A stretch of 64,000 nt of DNA, taken from assembly GCF_003268005.1 (NCBI RefSeq), contig NZ_CP014213.1, positions 1,488,001 through 1,552,000 on the forward strand, given 5' to 3'. Under the pieces are notes generated by a model. The model saw only the letters and a program-made list of their open reading frames with translations, made no database searches and was not told where the DNA came from. Shown in pieces: positions 26,069 to 38,452 of the stretch (the stretch's first letter is position 1; every line of letters starts with the position of its first letter). Origin of the DNA: Methanosphaera sp. BMS (GTDB lineage Archaea > Methanobacteriota > Methanobacteria > Methanobacteriales > Methanobacteriaceae). Made by a program: the position numbers and the translations under genes.

Positions 26069-28621
26069 TTACTGTGTTGTATTTGTTGCAACGTTATTGT
26101 TGTTTGTTGCACCAGGATATTCGTATACATTCCATACACTTATACCCGGTTCTGAGTGGGTTAGGTTAAACCGTGTCTGGTTGAATCCACTTTCTAAATA
26201 CAATTTCGTAAATACTGAGTCTTCTAGATGTGAATCAAATAGTACCGTGAAGTATGAACCATCATTCTGGTGAATTGCCATGATAGACATGTTACTGTTG
26301 TTGTTTACAATTCTTTCTGATAATTGGTTGTTGTCCACATAGATTAATTTGTGTGGTTTAATCAATTCGTTACCAGTACCGTCGGTTAGTTCTTTTGACA
26401 TACGTTCTTTGTCTTCTGTTGTTGTCATGTTAAGTGTTTTGTTTAACTTGGTCTGATCAACATATGCGAATGTCATTCCAGTACCGTTGGTTTCATTGCT
26501 AGTGGATTGTACTCCTACAACTCCATTTTCAAGACCCATTGTGAAACCTTTACCGTTTATCTGTTCAGTTGTACTTTGAGCTGGATAATATGAGTAGTGT
26601 ACGGATGTTTTGTTCTGGAAATCCCAACTACCGAAATATGACCACCATGCTGCTTTTGAAAGCATATCTGAACTTAATATAAGATTAACTGGTTTTGTGT
26701 TAGCCGGATGAGTTAAGTCCAATACTGAATTAGCTTGTTGTTGATCCAATCCGTATGTTCCAGTTAATTCTGTGTTTGCCTGTGTTCTGTCCATTGGTAA
26801 TATTTTGTTTAATATTTCAACGGTTTTTGCTGTGTCATTAGTGTATAAGTCTAATGTGTTGGATGCATCTTCACCACTGTTTGCAAGCATTCTTAGTATA
26901 CCTGCTGATAAGTTTTCATTTGGTGTAGTCAGCGAGTTACCTATCCAGTAGGCCCTCATGTTGTTCTGTGAACCCCCATCGAATACCACTTGCCTATCTG
27001 CTACTGCCGTAAACAAGTGCCCGAAGTCCCACCAGGATGCGAGTACTGTATCAGGAGCAGTGTTTGCTTTAATCCATGTTAATGTGTTGTACATGTCATC
27101 ATTTGTACTACCTGCTGATTGAGATGAGGTTAAATGATCCGCATATAATGGACTTGCTACTGCCAATACGAGTAGTACTATTGCTACAGCGGTTATGTAT
27201 GATTTTGCTTCCCATTTTAAGTCAAGGTAGTTTAGGAAGAACCCTATTGAAAGACCGGCCATTAAAGCTATTGGTACTTCGAACTGTTCGATAAACCTTG
27301 TACCCTGTGTTAACATTACTGCTATACCTAAAACCCATAGGATTAACATTACAAACAAGAATAAATTGTTGTATTTTTCATCTTGTGTCCATATGAATTT
27401 TCCAGGTATGAATCGTTTATCCAATTCGTGTTGAATAATTTCTTCTGCTTTTTTGGTTTTTGGCGTGTATCTTCTTGTTCTTACCTTTTTATCATCAGCA
27501 TCATCTGCTTTTTCTTTAGGTTCGTGTTTTTCTTCAACTTTGGCTTTTCTACTTAATGCAACGCCCATTATAACAAAGCCTAAAAATGCGAATATTATTG
27601 TAAATATTCCACCACTCTGATTTGCTACATCGACTACTTGTGGAATTTGCATCTCACCTACAGATACATATACGTTAGGGTATGCTGTTCCAGCTGTTGC
27701 ACTCTGAAGACTGGTTGATAAACCAATTACGCTTGTTATAGATTCAAACATTGATGAACCTACTGTTACTGCGAGTATTGCTATGGATAATATTATGAAT
27801 ACCAATAGAGGTATTGTTACCGGATTGTTTTTAAGCCATTGCATCTTACTGTCGATTTTTTTACCATCACGTCTGTCCATTAAATAGGATGCAGGGATGT
27901 ATAAAATCAATGTTGCAAAGGTTAACAGTACCATATACGTGTACCCACTCCATGCCATTGAGAAAAGACCTAGACATACTGCTGCAATTGCTGCAAGTAT
28001 TGCCTTGAATATTGGTTTTTTCGCATAGACTGCTTCTGATAAGAACAGTGCTATTAACAATGGCAGCAATACGTTGAACATATCTGTATCGAAGAACCCA
28101 CCATATGTGTGTGAGAAATATGCTGGTGCTGCACCGGCAATTAATCCTGCTACTATTGCACCCCAATTGCTTTTGGTTGCTCTTTTTACAATGAAAAATG
28201 CTGGTATTACTGCTAGGGATCCTATAAGAGGACCTAACCAAAATGCTACTTGAGTTAAAGACACGCTAGTGAATGAATTTAAGAATTTGTATACACTGGC
28301 TGCTAATACAATAATCATTGGTTGATAATTCGCTTCACGACCATTAGGCGACGTTGACAATGAATCCCAATCGGTTCCATTAACAACAGTGTCCCCCAAG
28401 TGACCTGTTTTTAAGTAATTCTCAGTTAAACGATAATTATAATATGAGTCTATCTCTGTAAAGTATGGCATTCCAGAATCATCTTTATATAATTCTTTAA
28501 CAGTTGAATTAGAGATTCCTCCAATGTTTATGGTTTCTGCCCTTATAGCAAAAACCGTTAATACTAGAATTAGCACTATGATAAAAGGTGCTATTTTTAA
28601 TGTTAAGTTTTTTACGTCCAT
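26069..28621 (-). CDS. aglB: Oligosaccharyltransferase AglB (STT3)
   Basis: AglB transfers a lipid-linked glycan to asparagines in N-x-S/T sequons outside the membrane. The protein is 850 residues: an N-terminal multi-helix membrane half, then an extracytoplasmic C-terminal domain. The catalytic-site motif WWDFGH lies at about residues 530-535, and EIDSYYNYRLTENYL is the first-loop acidic site. A lysine-rich cytoplasmic-type insertion (about residues 375-410) interrupts the helices. ATG at 28621 follows GGAG and is preferred over the one at 28648. Many sequons in the adhesin at 56714-61837 could be its substrates (inference). Confidence 0.95.
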   Translation of the reverse strand: MDVKNLTLKIAPFIIVLILVLTVFAIRAETINIGGISNSTVKELYKDDSGMPYFTEIDSYYNYRLTENYLKTGHLGDTVVNGTDWDSLSTSPNGREANYQPMIIVLAASVYKFLNSFTSVSLTQVAFWLGPLIGSLAVIPAFFIVKRATKSNWGAIVAGLIAGAAPAYFSHTYGGFFDTDMFNVLLPLLIALFLSEAVYAKKPIFKAILAAIAAVCLGLFSMAWSGYTYMVLLTFATLILYIPASYLMDRRDGKKIDSKMQWLKNNPVTIPLLVFIILSIAILAVTVGSSMFESITSVIGLSTSLQSATAGTAYPNVYVSVGEMQIPQVVDVANQSGGIFTIIFAFLGFVIMGVALSRKAKVEEKHEPKEKADDADDKKVRTRRYTPKTKKAEEIIQHELDKRFIPGKFIWTQDEKYNNLFLFVMLILWVLGIAVMLTQGTRFIEQFEVPIALMAGLSIGFFLNYLDLKWEAKSYITAVAIVLLVLAVASPLYADHLTSSQSAGSTNDDMYNTLTWIKANTAPDTVLASWWDFGHLFTAVADRQVVFDGGSQNNMRAYWIGNSLTTPNENLSAGILRMLANSGEDASNTLDLYTNDTAKTVEILNKILPMDRTQANTELTGTYGLDQQQANSVLDLTHPANTKPVNLILSSDMLSKAAWWSYFGSWDFQNKTSVHYSYYPAQSTTEQINGKGFTMGLENGVVGVQSTSNETNGTGMTFAYVDQTKLNKTLNMTTTEDKERMSKELTDGTGNELIKPHKLIYVDNNQLSERIVNNNSNMSIMAIHQNDGSYFTVLFDSHLEDSVFTKLYLESGFNQTRFNLTHSEPGISVWNVYEYPGATNNNNVATNTTQ

Positions 28622-29045
28622 GTTATTAATTCTCCTTTTTACCTCCATAATAGATAAAAGAAAGGATAATGATAAGTTTATACTATGATAAATTGATAAA
28701 TACTGAATAAATTCAAATTATAAACTATATCTAACGAGAATAATCTGATAAATATATAGTTTAGAAAAATTGTTATATCAATTAATAACTATCCTTATAT
28801 AGATTTAAGTTTTAAGATATATTTAAAGTATTTTAATTAACAATTATTATACGAAAAAAATTATCTAAATTACTTAAAAAAAATTCATTAAAAGATAAAC
28901 TAGAATTGATTTTGAAACCCTGAAAAAAATTATTATAAACAAAAACCAAAAATAAATTCAGTAGTTAAATCAAAGAACAAATACGAAAAAAATATTACGG
29001 CACCATCCAAAAAAACCAAAATTCAATAAAAAGGAAAATATAATC
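28622..29045. promoter_or_regulatory. AT-rich divergent promoter region between aglB and the helicase gene
   Basis: This 424-base spacer shows no open frame or RNA-like GC-rich segment. Several TATA-like strings occur (for example around 28790-28800 and 28815-28830). AAAAAGGA before position 29046 is the Shine-Dalgarno region of the helicase. Confidence 0.4.
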
Positions 29046-31364
29046 ATGATTTCAGACATACTTGAATATTTCAACAACAAAAAGTGGTATAGAGACAGAA
29101 TAGAACATATCGAAGAGATACCACCAAGAAGGGCACGATACACCACCCAAAAGCTAGATTTGCCAGATGCACTTGAGGACTATCTAAAAAATCATGATAT
29201 AACCTTATACACCCACCAATATGAAACGCTCCAACATTTAAGAAACAATGAAAACGTGATAATCACCACCCCCACCTCATCAGGTAAAACATTATCATTT
29301 TCACTGCCGGTACTGGAAAACCTATGCAAATACGAAGACAACACGGCATTATACATCTACCCAACAAAGGCACTTGCAAATGACCAGCTAAAAAGCATAC
29401 TGAGTATTGACAAGGAATGTGACCTGGAAATATACCCTGCAAAGTATGATGGGGATACGCCAAAGTCAAAAAGACCTGAAATAAAAAGAAAATCAAGGTT
29501 AGTCATTACAAATCCATATGAACTGCATTATATATTGCCATGGCATGAGCAATGGAAACGCTTCTTTGAAAACATTAAATACATAATAATAGATGAAGCA
29601 CACCAGTACCGTGGAGTATTCGGATCAAATATGGCATTTCTTATCAGAAGATTGAAAAGAATATGCAAATACTACGGCTCAGATCCACAGTTTATCATAT
29701 CAACAGCTACACTAGCAAACCCCGTTGAATTTGGTGAAAAACTAACGGGACTTAAGTTTAAGATAATAACGGAAAACGGTTCACCATCAGGAAAAAAATA
29801 TTTCATGTTCTTCAATCCATACGCCATCGAATCAAAAAATCCATCGATAAACAAGGACACACAAAAATTATTCAACACATTCATAGAACACGACCTTCAA
29901 ACAATCTGCTTTGAAATATCAAGAAAGATGGCTGAAATAATAGCAAGAAACTCAAAAAAGGCACTTGAAAATACAAGACCCGACCTTATAAATAAGGTAA
30001 CCGCGTATCGTGCAGGATACACCATTGAAGAACGTAAAAAGATAGAAAACAAACTAAAAAGTGGCGAACTTAAGGGAATAGTCACAACAAATGCTCTGGA
30101 ATTGGGAATAAACATCGGTTCACTTGATAGCGTAATCATCTCCGGCTATCCAGGTACTATTATATCCACATGGCAACAGGCCGGAAGAGCAGGTCGAAGC
30201 AATCAAGAGGCAATAATCACGATGATAGCATTCCAAAACCCTCTGGATCAGTACTTCATGAAACACCCTGAACTATTCTTTACCAATTCACATGAACACG
30301 CAATAATCGACTTAAACAATGAAGAAATACTCAGAGGACACCTCAAATGTGCAGCGTATGAACTGCCAATAAAATACAGCGAAACAGACAGCTTCGGATT
30401 TGATGACCAGGGAGTGGTGTTTGATGAGATAAGTGAAATGGAAACCCAGGAGATACTTACATATAAACACGATCAATGGTCATATAACGTAACATCTAGT
30501 GACGATAACCCCAACTTTAAAGTAAGCCTCAGCGACACCATGTCCGAACCGTTTCTGGTATACAACGGCAGGAAATTCCTGGAATCCATGAGCCAAAAAC
30601 AGGCATTCAGGGAAGCACATGAAAATGCCGTACTCATACATAACGCCGAAACATATCTCGTAAATGAATTGGACATTAAAAATAAAAGGGTTTACGTCAA
30701 GAAAAAAGATTTGAACTATCATACACAGACAATCAAGGAAGTTGATGTAAGAAACCTTAAAATTGAAAAGAGTGAAAAACTTGGTGACATTCAACTAAAC
30801 TATGGTAGCGTGAACGTTATTGAAAAATATGACCGATACAACATCATCGAATTCAGTAAGATAAAGGCATCCAAGAAGTTAAACCTGCCACCACTCGACT
30901 TTAAGACTAAGGGATTCTGGTTTACCATACCGTATCAGGTAAGAGAGGAGCTTGAAGAATTCCTGTTGAGTGAGGATAAATTCAAGGACATCTTAATGGG
31001 ATGCCTGCAGGGCGTGGAAAATGTAATACTATCCGTATGTCCATTCCATGTGATGTGTGACTCTCACGATTTAAGTGGTGTGGCAAAGAATATGCATGAA
31101 GACACATTGAATGCTACGATATTCATCTATGACGGTTTTGAAGGTGGAATTGGATTAACACAAAAAGCATTTGACCTATTTGAGGACATTATAAAAATGT
31201 CATATGACCTGGTTAACGATTGTGACTGTGAAAGTGGATGTCCTGCATGTATCTATTCATCACAACAGCAGACAGATGACAAATACCTGAACAAGGAAGG
31301 AACGCTCCTAATACTAAAGAGGTTATATGAAATAATAACAGAAAATAAAAAAGAGGGAGATTAG
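29046..31364 (+). CDS. MrfA/YprA-like superfamily 2 helicase with C-terminal Cys cluster
   Basis: This 772-residue DExH helicase has Walker [10 protein letters not shown] (about 75-82), DEAH at 183-186, SAT motif III in [10 protein letters not shown], and motif [13 protein letters not shown]. The C-terminal region has [13 protein letters not shown] plus an upstream CPFHVMCD, the four-cysteine arrangement of the DUF1998/MrfA type. Bacterial MrfA acts in mitomycin-type DNA damage repair; relatives translocate 3' to 5'. The nuclease partner MrfB is not adjacent. Its stop codon overlaps the topA stop on the other strand. Confidence 0.85.
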   Translation: MISDILEYFNNKKWYRDRIEHIEEIPPRRARYTTQKLDLPDALEDYLKNHDITLYTHQYETLQHLRNNENVIITTPTSSGKTLSFSLPVLENLCKYEDNTALYIYPTKALANDQLKSILSIDKECDLEIYPAKYDGDTPKSKRPEIKRKSRLVITNPYELHYILPWHEQWKRFFENIKYIIIDEAHQYRGVFGSNMAFLIRRLKRICKYYGSDPQFIISTATLANPVEFGEKLTGLKFKIITENGSPSGKKYFMFFNPYAIESKNPSINKDTQKLFNTFIEHDLQTICFEISRKMAEIIARNSKKALENTRPDLINKVTAYRAGYTIEERKKIENKLKSGELKGIVTTNALELGINIGSLDSVIISGYPGTIISTWQQAGRAGRSNQEAIITMIAFQNPLDQYFMKHPELFFTNSHEHAIIDLNNEEILRGHLKCAAYELPIKYSETDSFGFDDQGVVFDEISEMETQEILTYKHDQWSYNVTSSDDNPNFKVSLSDTMSEPFLVYNGRKFLESMSQKQAFREAHENAVLIHNAETYLVNELDIKNKRVYVKKKDLNYHTQTIKEVDVRNLKIEKSEKLGDIQLNYGSVNVIEKYDRYNIIEFSKIKASKKLNLPPLDFKTKGFWFTIPYQVREELEEFLLSEDKFKDILMGCLQGVENVILSVCPFHVMCDSHDLSGVAKNMHEDTLNATIFIYDGFEGGIGLTQKAFDLFEDIIKMSYDLVNDCDCESGCPACIYSSQQQTDDKYLNKEGTLLILKRLYEIITENKKEGD

Positions 31365-33520
31365 GTTTTTTCTTCTTTTTGAGCCTTCTCGAAGTCGGCT
31401 ATTGAAGAGGTGAATCGGCATTTTGGAAAACCTGAACAGCCAATGAATTCACCGAACCGGCCCATTCGTTTTATCAAATCCTTTCCACAATCAGGACATT
31501 CACCTACAACATCATTTGATGATTCCTTACCACCATTTGCACATTTTGAATCAAGACATGCTCTTTGTCTAGGCTTACCGAATGATATCAGTGGAAGTCC
31601 ACATTTTTCACATTTCGTTTTAAGTACGCTGGCACCTGCAGGTAGTGAATATGTTTTCTTACAGTCGGGATAATTTGAACAGCCTACAAACTTACCGCCA
31701 CGTGGTGATGATATTATTATAAGATTTCCACCACATTCACATTCTGCTACAATTTTACTCTGTTCATATGCACTGAACAATTCCTTACCTATATTTTCCT
31801 GGTTATTGTCCATGGAATCAAGTATTCCATCCAATTCCTTCTTGGCAATATCCACTACTTCGCTTTCACTAATCTTCTTGTCCTTAATCTCAGAGATATC
31901 ATCCTCAAATTCACGTGTCATCTGTTCGCTGGTGATTCTTTCGGAGTATTTCTCGAGTGTATCAATTATACGTTCACCAAGTTGATTGACGGTAATCTTC
32001 TGTCCTTCAACATATTTTCTGGTGTATAATATTGCAACAATATTAGCACGGGTAGATTTTGTACCCAGTCCACGTTTTTCCAGTTCCCTGATGATTGATG
32101 CCTGATTATATCTTGCAGGTGGTTTTGTTTCCTTTTCTTCACTCAATACTTTGGCCGTGGTACTTTCACCTTCTTTCAAATCAGGGAATTCCTCATTTTT
32201 AACCTTTTTGTATTGGTAAGGGTCAAGACTTAACCATCCTTCCTTGGATATTCTCTGCCTTGAGAAGTCAAATGCCTCCCCTCCAATGTCCAGATCTACT
32301 TTTATTGATTCGATCTCTGCAGGTTCACCGAACAGGCTGATAAACCTATATGTGATTAGGTCATATATTTTCTGATAGTCCTCCGTTATATCCTTCGGCA
32401 GTGTTCCCGTCGGATGTATAGCAGGGTGTGCCTCATCGGTCTTTTTACCCTCGTTAGGTTTTAGCGGTTCTTTGAGTGACTTGATTTTATCCTTGTATTT
32501 TGGATCTTTGGCCAATTCATTGAGTATGTTGTCCAGTCCAAGGTTTGCAGGTAATTTCTGTGATGATGTTCTAGGATAGGATGTGTATCCTTCAACATAC
32601 AGGTTCTGTGCTATCTGCTGGGTTTTTCTTGGAGTGAAACCAAACTGTGCATATGCCTCTGACTGGAGCGTTCCTAATTCAAACGGTACAGGCAATGGCT
32701 TTTTGCTTTTTCTGTTTGTTATCTTTGTAACCTTAGCGTCCTTACCCTTGCAGTTTGCCAGGATTTTGTCTACCTCTTTTTTGTCGAATATTTTGCCTTT
32801 CTTATGATCGGCTATTATTGACTTTGGAAGTTTGGCCTTTATCACCCAGTATGGCTCTGGTATGAATTTTTTTATCTCCTTTTCACGTTCGGTTAGTATT
32901 GCCAGTGTCGGTGTCTGTACACGTCCTGCGGAGAGTTGAACGTACCTGTTTGTCACACTGGATACTGAATCGGTCATGGCCTTGGATATGTTCACACCGA
33001 ATAGGTAGTCAAGGATGTGTCTTGCTTCCCCACTGTCTACCCAGCTGATATCATCGGTCAATGGATAAGCTTCGGAGTAAGCCTTTATCAAATCTTTCTT
33101 GGTCAATGCCGAAAATTTCATCCTGAATGAATTTTCTATACTTTTTTCTCCACAGATGTATTTTAATGCATTGAATCCGATTAATGTTCCTTCAGTATCA
33201 TAATCGCATGCATGTATAAATCTATCGGCATCCTTTGAAAACTTTTTAATCAAGTCAACATAGTTTTTCACATACTTTTTTGATTTATCTGTTTCATATA
33301 ACGGTACCCATTCAACATCGTATAATCTTTTTTCTTTGCTTTTTGCCTTTAGTGAAAATAAGTGACCAACAGCGGACAATACTGTTATCTTATCACCATT
33401 ATCCTTCGTTATCTCATAGTATGGTACACGTTTATATGAATTTTTAATTGGTGAATCTGATAATGCTTCAGCTACCTTTTGGGCAACCTTCGGCTTTTCA
33501 CAAATTATTAATTCACTCAT
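31361..33520 (-). CDS. topA: DNA topoisomerase I (type IA)
   Basis: TopA relaxes negative supercoils. The N-terminal Toprim domain begins [18 protein letters not shown] with the acidic DYDTEG motif. The active tyrosine lies in [11 protein letters not shown]. Three C-terminal zinc-finger-like units end the protein: CECGG...CSNYPDC, CEKCGLP...CLDSKC, and CPDCGKD...CSGFPKC. Length 719 is normal. GGGAGAT precedes the ATG at 33520. Confidence 0.95.
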   Translation of the reverse strand: MSELIICEKPKVAQKVAEALSDSPIKNSYKRVPYYEITKDNGDKITVLSAVGHLFSLKAKSKEKRLYDVEWVPLYETDKSKKYVKNYVDLIKKFSKDADRFIHACDYDTEGTLIGFNALKYICGEKSIENSFRMKFSALTKKDLIKAYSEAYPLTDDISWVDSGEARHILDYLFGVNISKAMTDSVSSVTNRYVQLSAGRVQTPTLAILTEREKEIKKFIPEPYWVIKAKLPKSIIADHKKGKIFDKKEVDKILANCKGKDAKVTKITNRKSKKPLPVPFELGTLQSEAYAQFGFTPRKTQQIAQNLYVEGYTSYPRTSSQKLPANLGLDNILNELAKDPKYKDKIKSLKEPLKPNEGKKTDEAHPAIHPTGTLPKDITEDYQKIYDLITYRFISLFGEPAEIESIKVDLDIGGEAFDFSRQRISKEGWLSLDPYQYKKVKNEEFPDLKEGESTTAKVLSEEKETKPPARYNQASIIRELEKRGLGTKSTRANIVAILYTRKYVEGQKITVNQLGERIIDTLEKYSERITSEQMTREFEDDISEIKDKKISESEVVDIAKKELDGILDSMDNNQENIGKELFSAYEQSKIVAECECGGNLIIISSPRGGKFVGCSNYPDCKKTYSLPAGASVLKTKCEKCGLPLISFGKPRQRACLDSKCANGGKESSNDVVGECPDCGKDLIKRMGRFGEFIGCSGFPKCRFTSSIADFEKAQKEEKT

Positions 33521-33759
33521 GTATTTTATCTCCCAAATCTCGTTAATTAAATAATTTTTTTATTAAAATAAAAATATCATTCCTTGAATTTTACATTTTT
33601 ATATTTTCGTAAATTCCATATTAAATGATTATTAATTGCATAATATATATAATATTATATTGAAGAACAAATAATTAAGATGATGATTTCTCATTATGAA
33701 AACGATTATCACTAATATGACCACCCATTTAATTTGATAAATAGAAGAGGACAACATTA

Positions 33760-34290
33760 ATGTTAATAGGAGTAATTTCAGATACACATATACCTGTACG
33801 TAGCAAGAAAATTCCGGACAAAGTGTTTGAAGTATTTAAGGATGTTGATTTAATACTCCATGCCGGAGATATTGAAACGTTGGATGTGATTGAAGAATTG
33901 AAAACAATTGCACCTGTTGTTGCTGTGCATGGTAATTGTGATTATGATTTAGGATTAAATAACGCGGAAATAATAGATGTTGAGGATGTGAAAATTGGAC
34001 TGGCCCATGGGGTTGTATATCCCAAAGGGGATACCCAACAGTTATATTATCTGGCAAAGGAGTTAGACGTCGATGTCATGATTACAGGCCATACACATCA
34101 GGCATCAATCCAGCAGATTAAGGATGTGCTGCTTTTAAATCCGGGAAGTCCGACACAGCCAAGAATGAGTGAGCCTAGCGTCATGCTTGTAGAGATAAAC
34201 GGTAGTGAAGTTGAGGCGGAAATTGTTGTTATAGGAAGTCCCATGTGTAAATCACTGGATTTCAGCAGATTTAAACATTTATATGAATAA
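33760..34290 (+). CDS. YfcE/MJ0936-type metallophosphoesterase
   Basis: The 176-residue protein has the calcineurin-like metal ligands in order: SDTHIP, LHAGDIE, HGNCDYD, LAHG and TGHTHQA, then NPGSPTQPR. The family hydrolyses phosphodiesters such as bis-p-nitrophenyl phosphate; the physiological substrate is unknown. AGAGGAC lies before the ATG. rlmE follows after 32 bases on the same strand. Confidence 0.9.
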   Translation: MLIGVISDTHIPVRSKKIPDKVFEVFKDVDLILHAGDIETLDVIEELKTIAPVVAVHGNCDYDLGLNNAEIIDVEDVKIGLAHGVVYPKGDTQQLYYLAKELDVDVMITGHTHQASIQQIKDVLLLNPGSPTQPRMSEPSVMLVEINGSEVEAEIVVIGSPMCKSLDFSRFKHLYE

Positions 34291-34322
34291 ATTAAAACAA
34301 AAAATGGATTGAAGGTGAAAAT

Positions 34323-34943
34323 ATGAGTAGATGGAAGGCAAAGCACGACAAGGAACATTATTATAAACTTGCAAAAAAACAGAATTATCGTTCCCGTGCA
34401 TCATATAAACTAAAACAACTGGACAAGAAGTATAAACTGTTAAAGCCGGATTATAATGTGGTTGATTTGGGTGCCGCTCCCGGCGGATGGAGTCAGGTGG
34501 TATGTGACGTTATAGGTGAAGAGGGAACTGGCATTGTCGTGGCGGTAGATCTAGAGTACATCAAACCGATTGATCATGAAGCATTCATAGCCGTTAAAGG
34601 TGACTTTACAACAGAGGAAGTTCAAAATACAATTACCGAGATTATTGATGGAAAGGCCGATGTCATATTATCGGATGCATCACCTAAACTATGTGGAATT
34701 AAGGATATTGATAACTTCAGATCATATGACTTGGCAACGGCCGTTCTTAACATCTCTGACAATATCCTTAAAAAGGAGGGAAACCTTATCATGAAGGCAT
34801 TTCAGGGTGAGGCATACCAGGAGCTGATAAACAAGCTGAAGAAAAAGTTCAGGACAGTTAAGACAACAAAGCCTAATTCATCCAGAAAACGCAGCAGTGA
34901 AATGTACGTTATTGCAAGGGGTTTTAAAGGACCTAAAAAGTAA
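34323..34943 (+). CDS. rlmE: 23S rRNA 2'-O-methyltransferase RlmE/FtsJ
   Basis: The 206-residue protein starts SRWKAKHDKEHYYKLAKK and has the SAM motif DLGAAPGGWSQ. The catalytic K-D-K-E tetrad is visible: K in RASYKLKQ, D in LSDASPKLCG, K in IMKAFQGE, and E in SSEMYVIARG. It methylates the A-loop uridine of 23S rRNA or tRNA positions, depending on the clade. GGTGA precedes the ATG. Confidence 0.93.
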   Translation: MSRWKAKHDKEHYYKLAKKQNYRSRASYKLKQLDKKYKLLKPDYNVVDLGAAPGGWSQVVCDVIGEEGTGIVVAVDLEYIKPIDHEAFIAVKGDFTTEEVQNTITEIIDGKADVILSDASPKLCGIKDIDNFRSYDLATAVLNISDNILKKEGNLIMKAFQGEAYQELINKLKKKFRTVKTTKPNSSRKRSSEMYVIARGFKGPKK

Positions 34944-35081
34944 ACTATTCATCTTTTGATTGACTAATATTGAAAATAAGTAAACTTCCTTATTCACCTT
35001 TTTAAAACCAGACAACCAGTCTTTATCCAAAAAAAGTGATAGTAAAAATAATTAAATAAAAAAAAATAGTTTACATACAGT

Positions 35082-35510
35082 TTATGAGGTTATGTTACTG
35101 TATGTATCTTGAACAAATTTTAAATCCTCATTTACTGAGGTTATTTTTGATTTTATAACATCTTCTGACTTACCATTATTTATGTCATTTTCGATTGAAT
35201 TAATGGTTGTGTTTGCCTCGGATAATTTTAACTTACCATTATTATAAGTGGTTTTTAAGGCTTTATCCTTACTTTGAGTAACTTGATCACTTAGAGACAG
35301 GTATGTTGCTGAGACATTGTTATATTGACTTTTTAATTGATTTAACTGATCATATTCTGCTCCGCTTGATACGGATGTAGACACTGTATTTGTTAAACCT
35401 GAAACTGCAATATATGCAATTACGCCAACAGTTATTAATATCAATATCACACCGATTAATGATATGGTTAAAGATGTTGTCTTGAATAGCTTTAATCTTG
35501 AACGTTTCAT
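35082..35510 (-). CDS. Small membrane-anchored coiled-coil-type hypothetical protein
   Basis: The 142-residue protein has a basic N-terminus (KRSRLKLFK), one long hydrophobic helix (LIGVILILITVGVIAYIAV), then an outside segment rich in S, T, N and Q with heptad-like hydrophobics. Several N-x-S/T sequons occur (NVSATY, NTTINS, NITS). It looks like a single-pass surface protein. AGAGGT precedes the ATG. No family recognised. Confidence 0.65.
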   Translation of the reverse strand: MKRSRLKLFKTTSLTISLIGVILILITVGVIAYIAVSGLTNTVSTSVSSGAEYDQLNQLKSQYNNVSATYLSLSDQVTQSKDKALKTTYNNGKLKLSEANTTINSIENDINNGKSEDVIKSKITSVNEDLKFVQDTYSNITS

Positions 35511-35752
35511 TCTTTACCTCTAAAAAAATTGTATTATGATGAAATAATTTTTTCAATATAATTTTACAATCTTAATAATTTTAATATGATAACTTTCATA
35601 TAATAATATTAGTTATATTAATTTCTATTTTTTACATTATTTAATCATTGACATGAAAAAAAGGTAAAGAGGAAAATGAATAAAAATATTTAAATTGAGT
35701 TTTTCTGTAAAAAGTAGATTTTGATTATAAAATAAAGTTTAAAAATGATAAT

Positions 35753-37756
35753 ATGGAAACTATGCAAGAATCTAAAGGCAAGAATTCAGTTTTGAAATTA
35801 GAAGAATTCTTTAGTAGTCGTATGAAAGATGAAGTATTTGCTGTTTTAGATAAGTATCCTGAAGAAAAATCAGTTATAGTGGACTATAATGATTTGGAAA
35901 TATTTGACCCTGATACTGCTGACTTATTAATTGAAAAGCCTGAAGAAATGTTAGATGCCGCAAGTAAATCTATCGTTAACATTGACCCGCAGAGAAAGAA
36001 TGCACAGCTAAATGTCAGGTTTAAGAATGTGCGTAACAATGTACCGCTCAGATATCTTCGTAGTGAATATATTGGCAAGTTTATTGCCGTCGATGGGATT
36101 GTACGTAAGACCGATGAAATTCATCCACGTATAATGAGTGCTGTGTTTGAGTGCAGAAGCTGTATGAGATTACATGATGTTGAACAGAAATCAAATATTA
36201 TCCATGAACCCGCTGTATGTACAGAATGTGGTGGCCGTTCATTCAAATTGCTTCAAGAGGAATCCCAGTATATGGATACGCAGACTGTTAAACTGCAGGA
36301 ACCACTGGAAAACTTATCCGGTGGTGATCAGCCTAGACAAATCAATATCGTCCTGGAAGATGACCTTGTGGATACACTGACTCCTGGAGACAAGATTAGA
36401 ATAACCGGCATACTGAGGACAGTCCGTGATGAAAAATCAAAACGATTTACCAATTACATCTACGGTAACTTCTTTGAAGCCCTGGAACAGGAATTTGAAG
36501 AATTGGAAATTAGTGAAGAGGATGAGGAGGAAATCAGACAACTGGCAAGTAGCCCCGACATCTATGATAAAATCATCAACTCCACTGCACCATCCATTCA
36601 GGGTTACTATGAGGTAAAAGAGGCAATAGCATTCCAACTGTTTGGTGGTAGTGCAAAAATCCTGGAGGATAAAACCCACATGAGAGGAGACATGCACATA
36701 TTGATTGTTGGAGATCCTGGTATTGGTAAATCCCAGATACTTAAATATGTTTCAAAGCTTGCACCCCGTGGTATATATACCAGTGGTAAGGGTACCAGTG
36801 GTGTAGGACTTACTGCCGCTGCCGTACGTGACGACCTTGGTGGTTGGAGTTTGGAAGCGGGAGCATTGGTACTTGGTGATAAAGGTAACGTATGTGTAGA
36901 CGAACTTGATAAGATGCGTGAAGAGGACCGTTCTGCTATACACGAGGCTTTAGAACAGCAGACAATCTCCATTGCAAAGGCTGGTATTATGGCTACATTA
37001 AACAGTAGATGTAGTGTACTTGCCGCTGCTAACCCTAAATTCGGTAGATTTGACAGGTACAAGTCCATCGCCGAGCAGATTGACTTGCCTTCACCTATCT
37101 TATCACGTTTTGATTTGATATTCATTATCGAGGATAAACCTAACGCGGAAAGAGATCATAGCCTGGCAGGTCACATATTGAAGATACATCAGGACAGAAA
37201 TATCAACTATGAGATTGAACCGGAATTTATGCGTAAATACATTGCATATGCCCGTAGAACAGTTAATCCGACGTTAAGTAATGAGGCCGCCACGACCCTT
37301 CAGGACTTCTATGTTACCATGCGTAGCGGTGCTATTGATGAGGAATCACCTGTACCGATTACTGCCCGTCAACTGGAGGCACTCGTTCGTATTGCAGAGG
37401 CCAGTGCACGTATCAGATTAAGTGATGAGGTAACCAAGGAAGATGCCGAAAGAGCTATCCAGTTACAGGAAAACTGTATGAAACAGGTGGGATATGATCC
37501 TGATACAGGTAAGGTAGACATCGATAAGGTTGAAGGTAGAACATCAAAATCTGAAAGGGATAAAATAAATATAATTACCGATGTAATTAAGGAATTATGT
37601 GTAGACTATGAAGGTAGTGCTCCAAAAACAGTGGTTTATGCAGAATTAGCCGATAAATATAACATTGGTGAAAATAAGGTTGATGAAATCATCAATATGC
37701 TCAAAAGTAAGGGCGTTATTTATGAACCTACCGCTGACCATTATAATATAGCATAA
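35753..37756 (+). CDS. mcm: Replicative DNA helicase MCM
   Basis: The 667-residue protein has an N-terminal OB domain with a zinc site (C134, C137, C156, C159). The AAA+ core carries Walker A GDPGIGKS (320-327), Walker B CVDELDKM and arginine finger LSRFDLIF. A winged-helix C-terminus ([20 protein letters not shown]) ends it. No intein is present. It begins ATG-GAA with ATG-CAA three codons later as an alternative, and no clear Shine-Dalgarno sequence. It precedes aIF2-beta on the same strand. Confidence 0.97.
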   Translation: METMQESKGKNSVLKLEEFFSSRMKDEVFAVLDKYPEEKSVIVDYNDLEIFDPDTADLLIEKPEEMLDAASKSIVNIDPQRKNAQLNVRFKNVRNNVPLRYLRSEYIGKFIAVDGIVRKTDEIHPRIMSAVFECRSCMRLHDVEQKSNIIHEPAVCTECGGRSFKLLQEESQYMDTQTVKLQEPLENLSGGDQPRQINIVLEDDLVDTLTPGDKIRITGILRTVRDEKSKRFTNYIYGNFFEALEQEFEELEISEEDEEEIRQLASSPDIYDKIINSTAPSIQGYYEVKEAIAFQLFGGSAKILEDKTHMRGDMHILIVGDPGIGKSQILKYVSKLAPRGIYTSGKGTSGVGLTAAAVRDDLGGWSLEAGALVLGDKGNVCVDELDKMREEDRSAIHEALEQQTISIAKAGIMATLNSRCSVLAAANPKFGRFDRYKSIAEQIDLPSPILSRFDLIFIIEDKPNAERDHSLAGHILKIHQDRNINYEIEPEFMRKYIAYARRTVNPTLSNEAATTLQDFYVTMRSGAIDEESPVPITARQLEALVRIAEASARIRLSDEVTKEDAERAIQLQENCMKQVGYDPDTGKVDIDKVEGRTSKSERDKINIITDVIKELCVDYEGSAPKTVVYAELADKYNIGENKVDEIINMLKSKGVIYEPTADHYNIA

Positions 37757-37896
37757 ATGATATTATAGATAAGTTAATAATAAGCTTGAAACATATATTA
37801 TATTATTATAAATTAATTAGGACAATTAAGATTATATCAATATAATAATTTTTTTTAATCGAAAAGGAAAATAAAAAAATCGGAGGTATTTGACTA

Positions 37897-38331
37897 ATGG
37901 CAAGAAAGAGTGAAAAATCTGAATTTGAAGAATATGAAGAATTATTAGATCAAGCATATGAACAATTACCAGATACAATATTTGAAGCAAAAAGATTTAA
38001 AGTACCTAAAGGATACTCTGTCATTCAAGGTAATCGTACAATTATCAAAAACTTTGGAGACGTATCAAGTACATTAAACAGGGATCCACAACACATATTG
38101 AAATACCTGTTAAGAGAGTTAGGTACTAGTGGAAACGTAGAAGGAAATCGTGCAATAATGCAGGGTAAATTTACCCATTACGTGATAAATGATCGTATAA
38201 AGGAATATGTCGATAACTTTGTAATGTGTCATGAATGTAACAGACCGGATACAATCATCATACGCGAAGACCGTATTGACATGTTAAAATGTAGTGCCTG
38301 CGGAGCAAGAGCACCACTTAAATCATTATAA
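37897..38331 (+). CDS. Translation initiation factor aIF2 subunit beta
   Basis: This is the 144-residue beta subunit of the GTPase that delivers initiator tRNA. It has the central [20 protein letters not shown] core and [15 protein letters not shown]. The C-terminal zinc ribbon is [10 protein letters not shown]...CSACGA. GGAGGT precedes the ATG at 37897. It is separated from mcm by 140 bases that include TATA-like sequence. Confidence 0.96.
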   Translation: MARKSEKSEFEEYEELLDQAYEQLPDTIFEAKRFKVPKGYSVIQGNRTIIKNFGDVSSTLNRDPQHILKYLLRELGTSGNVEGNRAIMQGKFTHYVINDRIKEYVDNFVMCHECNRPDTIIIREDRIDMLKCSACGARAPLKSL

Positions 38332-38452
38332 AGATAGATTAACCAATCTTCCCCTCTTAAACCTTTTTTTAAGTTCTAAAAAAGAAATTTATTTGATATG
38401 ACACTAGTTACTTAATTAATTACATTAAAATAATACATGAGTGATAATAGTT

